DNA from: an uncultured Prevotella sp.
Lineage (GTDB): Bacteria > Bacteroidota > Bacteroidia > Bacteroidales > Bacteroidaceae
DNA length: 10,543 nt
Reading direction: 5' to 3'
Assembly: GCA_900770515.1 (NCBI GenBank)
Contig: CAAHDP010000430.1
Span: forward strand, 1-10,543
Shown in pieces: positions 8,497 through 10,543 of the stretch. The notes beneath the pieces were generated by a model, which saw nothing but the letters and a program-made list of their open reading frames with translations, did no database searches and was not told the DNA's origin. Both the position numbers and the translations under genes were made by a program. The first letter of the stretch is position 1, and each line of letters starts with the position of its first letter.

Positions 8497-8520
8497 TCAA
8501 CGATATCCCAATATCGTTGA
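8497..8520 (+). promoter_or_regulatory. Hairpin in the leader of the pseudouridine synthase mRNA
   Basis: TCAACGATAT (8497-8506) and ATATCGTTGA (8511-8520) are perfect reverse complements around a CCCA loop. The hairpin begins about 8 bases after the predicted transcription start and ends about 50 bases before the start codon. No T-run follows, so it is not a terminator. It may stabilise the 5' end of the mRNA or act as an operator near the promoter. It is seen directly; the role is inferred. Confidence 0.55.
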
Positions 8521-8571
8521 ATATGTGTTAAGAACAAATAGATATAAATAACACGAAACAGCAAATTGAAA

Positions 8572-9591
8572 ATGAAACAACAAAATAATAAGGGCTATTT
8601 TAATAAGCATACCAACAATGCTTACGGCTATGGCAATCCGAATGAATATGACCACTACAAGGTGGAGAAGCCGGCGCAGTTGTTGGAATGGCTGATGGAG
8701 AACGTAAAGGGTCCCAGCAAGACCAAGGTGAAGCAGACGCTGCAGGGTAGAGGAATCAAGGTGGATGGCAAGACCATCACCCAGTTCGACTATGCTCTGA
8801 AACCTGGCATGAAGGTGAGCGTAAGCAAGACCAAGAAGAACCAGGAGGTTTTCAAGAGCAGATACATCAAGATTGTTTATGAAGACCGCTACGTCATCGT
8901 GGTTGAAAAGAACGTGGGCATCCTAAGTATGGCTGCCGGACATTCTACGCTCAACGTAAAGACCGTACTGGATGATTACTTCCATAAGACCCGACAGAAC
9001 TGTCAGGCTCACGTAGTTCATCGTCTTGACCGTGACACTTCGGGATTGATGATTTACGCCAAGGACAAGCAGACCGAGCTTGCGCTGGAGGATGACTGGC
9101 ACCACAACGTATACGACCGCCGATACGTTGCCCTGGTTTCCGGAGAGATGGAGGAAGACGAGGGAACCGTTGCCAACTGGCTGAAGGACAACAAGGCATA
9201 TATTACTTACGCCAGCGAAACAGACAATGGCGGCAAATATGCAGTAACCCACTTCCATACATTGCAGCGCACTACCGAGCATTCCCTGGTAGAATATAAG
9301 CTGGAGACGGGTAGAAAGAACCAGATTCGTGTACATACAGCAGATATGGGCCATCCTATCTGTGGCGACATCAAGTACGGAAACGGTGATGACCCATGCG
9401 GCCGTCTTTGCCTGCATGCTTATGTGCTCTGCTTCTATCATCCAGTGACTCATCAGCCAATGGAGTTTGAAACTCCAATTCCTAATGAGTTCATCAGAGC
9501 GATGAAGGAAGACAACAAGACTTATGATGCTGGCAATAAGCCAAATCATGCAAACTACAAACCATTCAGAAAGGAGGGACGCAATGGATAA
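8572..9591 (+). CDS. RluA-family 23S rRNA/tRNA pseudouridine synthase
   Basis: The enzyme converts a specific uridine in RNA to pseudouridine. The 339 residues show an Asn/Tyr-rich N-terminal tail (1-30), an S4-like RNA-binding region (about 33-85, with T-K-V-K-Q-T-L-Q-G-R-G-I-K-V-D-G), and the RluA catalytic domain. The catalytic motif is HRLDRDTSGL (140-149) with D143 as the active-site aspartate. TGRKNQIRVH (246-255) followed by GHPICGDIKYG is the second conserved RluA block. A basic C-terminal tail (KPNHANYKPFRKEGRNG) may aid RNA binding. The start is the ATG at 8572; an in-frame TTG two codons earlier is less likely. The leader is A-rich with no Shine-Dalgarno site. Which RNA position is modified (RluA-, RluC- or RluD-like) cannot be told from sequence alone. 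The next gene overlaps its last 8 bases. Confidence 0.93.
   Translation: MKQQNNKGYFNKHTNNAYGYGNPNEYDHYKVEKPAQLLEWLMENVKGPSKTKVKQTLQGRGIKVDGKTITQFDYALKPGMKVSVSKTKKNQEVFKSRYIKIVYEDRYVIVVEKNVGILSMAAGHSTLNVKTVLDDYFHKTRQNCQAHVVHRLDRDTSGLMIYAKDKQTELALEDDWHHNVYDRRYVALVSGEMEEDEGTVANWLKDNKAYITYASETDNGGKYAVTHFHTLQRTTEHSLVEYKLETGRKNQIRVHTADMGHPICGDIKYGNGDDPCGRLCLHAYVLCFYHPVTHQPMEFETPIPNEFIRAMKEDNKTYDAGNKPNHANYKPFRKEGRNG
9571..9577 (+). promoter_or_regulatory. Perfect Shine-Dalgarno site for the small membrane protein
   Basis: AAGGAGG lies 6 bases before the ATG at 9584, inside the last codons of the pseudouridine synthase gene. It decides the start of the small gene. Six of the other seven start codons in the window have only A-rich leaders; grpE has a partial AAGGAA. 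This suggests translation coupled to or re-initiated after the upstream gene. Confidence 0.75.
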
Positions 9592-9736
9592 TTTCCTTTA
9601 TTATGCTTTTGCGCTAGTAGTCCTGGTGGTAGGCCTGTTTATTCTGAAAAAGGTAGCCACCTGCATGATTAAAATGGCAGTAGGCGTCATCATGATTGCC
9701 GTTCTCTTTACTATTTACTGGCTTTATCTGTCGTAA
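9584..9736 (+). CDS. Small two-helix membrane protein, function unknown
   Basis: A 50-residue protein (MDNFLYYAFALV...) that I do not recognise. It has two hydrophobic stretches, about 4-20 and 29-48, separated by a short charged turn (KK at 22-23, one Cys at 27, and K30 just past the turn), so it should form a membrane hairpin. An in-frame ATG at 9524 would add 20 polar residues, but the start at 9584 is preferred because AAGGAGG lies 6 bases before it. The ATG overlaps the pseudouridine synthase stop by 8 bases, so the two are co-transcribed and probably translationally coupled. The combination of overlap, ideal Shine-Dalgarno site and clean membrane pattern makes a real gene likely, although the function is unknown. 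Confidence 0.75.
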   Translation: MDNFLYYAFALVVLVVGLFILKKVATCMIKMAVGVIMIAVLFTIYWLYLS

Positions 9737-9783
9737 AGCAAAGGGTGTTTCATGCCTTGTCCAACAGCATGGAGAGATAGATA

Positions 9784-9871
9784 AAAATACGTGGCGACGT
9801 AGTCTCAACTGCGTCCCGACGTAGCAACCTCTACGTGGCGACGTAGTTCCGGCTGCGTCGCCACGTATTTT
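9784..9871. repeat. Two tandem 44-base palindromic units (REP-like), also one long hairpin
   Basis: TACGTGGCGACGTAGT occurs identically at 9788-9803 and 9832-9847, 44 bases apart. Each copy is followed after 5 bases by an inverted partner (CTGCGTCCCGACGTAG at 9809-9824, CTGCGTCGCCACGTAT at 9853-9868), so each unit can form its own hairpin. The outer arms 9784-9799 and 9856-9871 are 16-base perfect reverse complements, and the whole 88 bases can also fold into one long stem. Flanking A and T runs (AAAAA on the left, TTTT on the right) could make it a two-way terminator. The organisation resembles REP/BIME elements of other bacteria. Confidence 0.75.
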
Positions 9872-9913
9872 CAGCTTCATCGGCAGCTGGCAGATGAGCA
9901 GTATCCTTCTTCC

Positions 9914-9954
9914 ACAAAAAGTGATAAAGTCACTCGTCACTTTTTGTTTTTTTT
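9914..9954 (+). terminator. Terminator of the pseudouridine synthase / small protein unit
   Basis: ACAAAAAGTGA (9914-9924) and TCACTTTTTGT (9937-9947) are 11-base perfect reverse complements around a 12-base loop, followed by T through 9954. The A-rich left arm would also give a T-run on the opposite strand, so it may work in both directions. It lies about 180 bases after the small protein's stop codon. Confidence 0.65.
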
Positions 9955-10126
9955 CTCTTTTTCCAAAAGTGGTTGATAAGCCTTAAGAATAAAAGATTAT
10001 AATAATTATATATATATTAATGTTCGCGCGTACATTATTATATAAGAAATATAATATATATATTAATATGATATCTTCTTTTTAACAATAAGACAATATC
10101 TCAAAAAATAAAAAGTGACGAGTGAC
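9929..10126. repeat. AT-rich segment bounded by 17-base perfect inverted repeats (possible MITE)
   Basis: GTCACTCGTCACTTTTT (9929-9945) and AAAAAGTGACGAGTGAC (10110-10126) are perfect reverse complements enclosing 164 bases of very AT-rich DNA without a gene; total length 198 bases. This looks like a miniature inverted-repeat element. I see no clear target-site duplication, and both arms also form part of local terminator-like hairpins, so an explanation by related terminators is possible. Confidence 0.45.
10011..10044. repeat. AT-rich hairpin with a CGCGCG loop
   Basis: Positions 10011-10023 pair with 10032-10044 (12 of 13 pairs, one T-T mismatch) around the loop TCGCGCGT. It is the only GC-rich spot in about 150 bases of AT-rich DNA. 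ATATATATATTAAT also occurs twice directly (10008-10021 and 10054-10067). Function unknown. Confidence 0.4.
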
Positions 10127-10138
10127 GAGTGACTTTTT
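10110..10138. repeat. GTGACGA tandem repeat between A and T runs
   Basis: AAAAA is followed by GTGACGA-GTGACGA-GTGAC and TTTTT. AAAAAGT (10110-10116) and ACTTTTT (10132-10138) are reverse complements. The sequence is the inverse of 9926-9945 with one extra 7-base unit, as if the repeat had expanded by one step at this end. Confidence 0.6.
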
Positions 10139-10147
10139 CACCTTCAA

Positions 10148-10194
10148 CAAAATAAGTCCGGCAAGAATGAAGCATCACTTCACCTTACCGGACT
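10148..10194 (-). terminator. Terminator of the right-edge minus-strand gene
   Basis: In the minus-strand transcript AGTCCGG (10194-10188) pairs with CCGGACT (10161-10155), enclosing an imperfect inner stem with GTGAAG/CTTCAT. It is followed by TATTTTG. It begins 40 bases past the stop codon of the reductase-like gene. Confidence 0.75.
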
Positions 10195-10234
10195 CTTTTA
10201 CATATCTTTTTACCCTATATTTATCAATTGAAGA

Positions 10235-10543
10235 TTAGAGGATAGTCTTTACGGCCTCCAACATACCCTTCTCCTGGATGAGGTCGAGGTCCTTCTTAAC
10301 CAACTCTGTCAAGCCTGGAACTGTCTCGTTCAGGTTCTCATGCCAGATGTAGTCGAAGCCGAGTACGCCTTCTGCTACCTTCTGGGTGTCGCCAGTAGCC
10401 CAAAGCTCTGTGAGCTTGTCCATGATCTTCTGGTCATCGTTTGGCTGGATAGGAGCACCGTCCTCACGAACACCACCCTTATAGTAAGTGATGATGGCAG
10501 CAAGACCGAATACCAATCCCTGTGGCAACTCACCCTTACGCTC
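10235..10543 (-). CDS. uxaB: Tagaturonate reductase (altronate oxidoreductase), C-terminal part
   Basis: The final 102 residues of a gene entering from the right edge; there is no start codon in the window. The segment ERKGELPQGLVFGLAAIITYYKGG, followed by PNDDQKIMDKLTELW and then VLGFDYIWHENLN, resembles the C-terminal domain of the mannitol dehydrogenase-like family and especially UxaB. UxaB reduces tagaturonate to altronate with NADH in galacturonate breakdown. The catalytic domain lies outside the window, so the substrate assignment rests only on C-terminal resemblance; a related polyol/hexuronate dehydrogenase is possible. It ends at TAA (10237 to 10235) with a terminator 40 bases downstream and converges on the pseudouridine synthase unit. 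Confidence 0.75.
   Translation of the reverse strand, partial: ERKGELPQGLVFGLAAIITYYKGGVREDGAPIQPNDDQKIMDKLTELWATGDTQKVAEGVLGFDYIWHENLNETVPGLTELVKKDLDLIQEKGMLEAVKTIL

Larger units (their letters stand above)
9737..10234. other. Gene-free intergenic region rich in palindromes
   Basis: About 500 bases lie between two converging transcription units with no convincing gene. From left to right the region holds a tandem GC-rich palindrome pair (9784-9871), a hairpin with a T-run serving the plus-strand unit (9914-9954), a strongly AT-rich stretch (about 9960-10109) with a CGCGCG-loop hairpin, a GTGACGA tandem repeat (10110-10138), and the terminator of the minus-strand gene at the right edge (10148-10194). 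A minus-strand open frame across 9614-9940 is an artefact of the repeats. Confidence 0.75.

Noticed and set aside
8566..8571. TTG start two codons upstream for the pseudouridine synthase
   Set aside because: An ATG at 8572 is in frame with the same A-rich leader, and nothing favours the rarer start codon.
8923..9549. 208-codon minus-strand open frame opposite the pseudouridine synthase gene
   Set aside because: It is antisense to a gene with an intact HRLDxxTSG catalytic motif, and has no support of its own.
9788..9868. CRISPR array
   Set aside because: The repeats are only two, are palindromic over their whole length, and the 'spacers' are inverted copies of the repeat. No cas gene is present.
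9614..9940. 108-codon minus-strand open frame over the small gene and palindromes
   Set aside because: It reads through the tandem palindromes and the opposite small membrane-protein gene; composition and motifs do not look like a protein.

Overview
The window is a stretch of Bacteroidota chromosome, most likely Prevotella/Segatella. That placement is an inference from four things: protein similarity, the Bacteroidota-type promoter pattern (TTTG, about 20 bases, then TAnnTTTG) at three start regions, near-absence of Shine-Dalgarno sites with A-rich leaders before most start codons, and the galactokinase - glucose/galactose permease - aldose epimerase gene order familiar from Bacteroides.

Layout. 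Seven genes on the minus strand fill positions 1-8325. In transcription order they are an ABC-F ATPase, grpE, dnaJ, folC, galM, a sugar permease of the GluP/FucP family, and galK (cut by the left edge). On the plus strand, divergent from the ABC-F gene, are an RluA-type pseudouridine synthase and an overlapping gene for a 50-residue two-helix membrane protein. A roughly 500-base gene-free stretch (9737-10234) follows, rich in palindromes and repeats. At the right edge is the C-terminal end of a minus-strand gene that looks like tagaturonate reductase (UxaB).

How the genes work together. GluP would import galactose or glucose, GalM converts beta- to alpha-galactose, and GalK phosphorylates it, so the left third is a galactose uptake and entry module for the Leloir pathway. 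Its likely promoter, upstream of galM, overlaps nested perfect inverted repeats that look like an operator. GrpE and DnaJ are co-chaperones of DnaK (not in the window). FolC, the ABC-F protein and the pseudouridine synthase are housekeeping functions in folate, translation and RNA modification. Hairpin-plus-T-run terminators lie after galM, dnaJ and the ABC-F gene, each only 28-100 bases before the next start codon and with no recognisable promoter between, which suggests partial termination or unrecognised promoters.

Most unusual points. (1) The ABC-F protein has a fully degenerate second nucleotide site, matched by a degenerate signature motif in the first domain, so only one composite ATP site looks competent. 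(2) Two tandem 44-base palindromic units lie downstream of the membrane-protein gene. (3) Beside them is an AT-rich segment bounded by 17-base perfect inverted repeats, a possible miniature mobile element. (4) The galM promoter carries nested palindromes. (5) The small membrane protein has a perfect Shine-Dalgarno site where its neighbours have none. I see no phage, CRISPR, defence, tRNA or rRNA genes, and no clear new multi-gene system.
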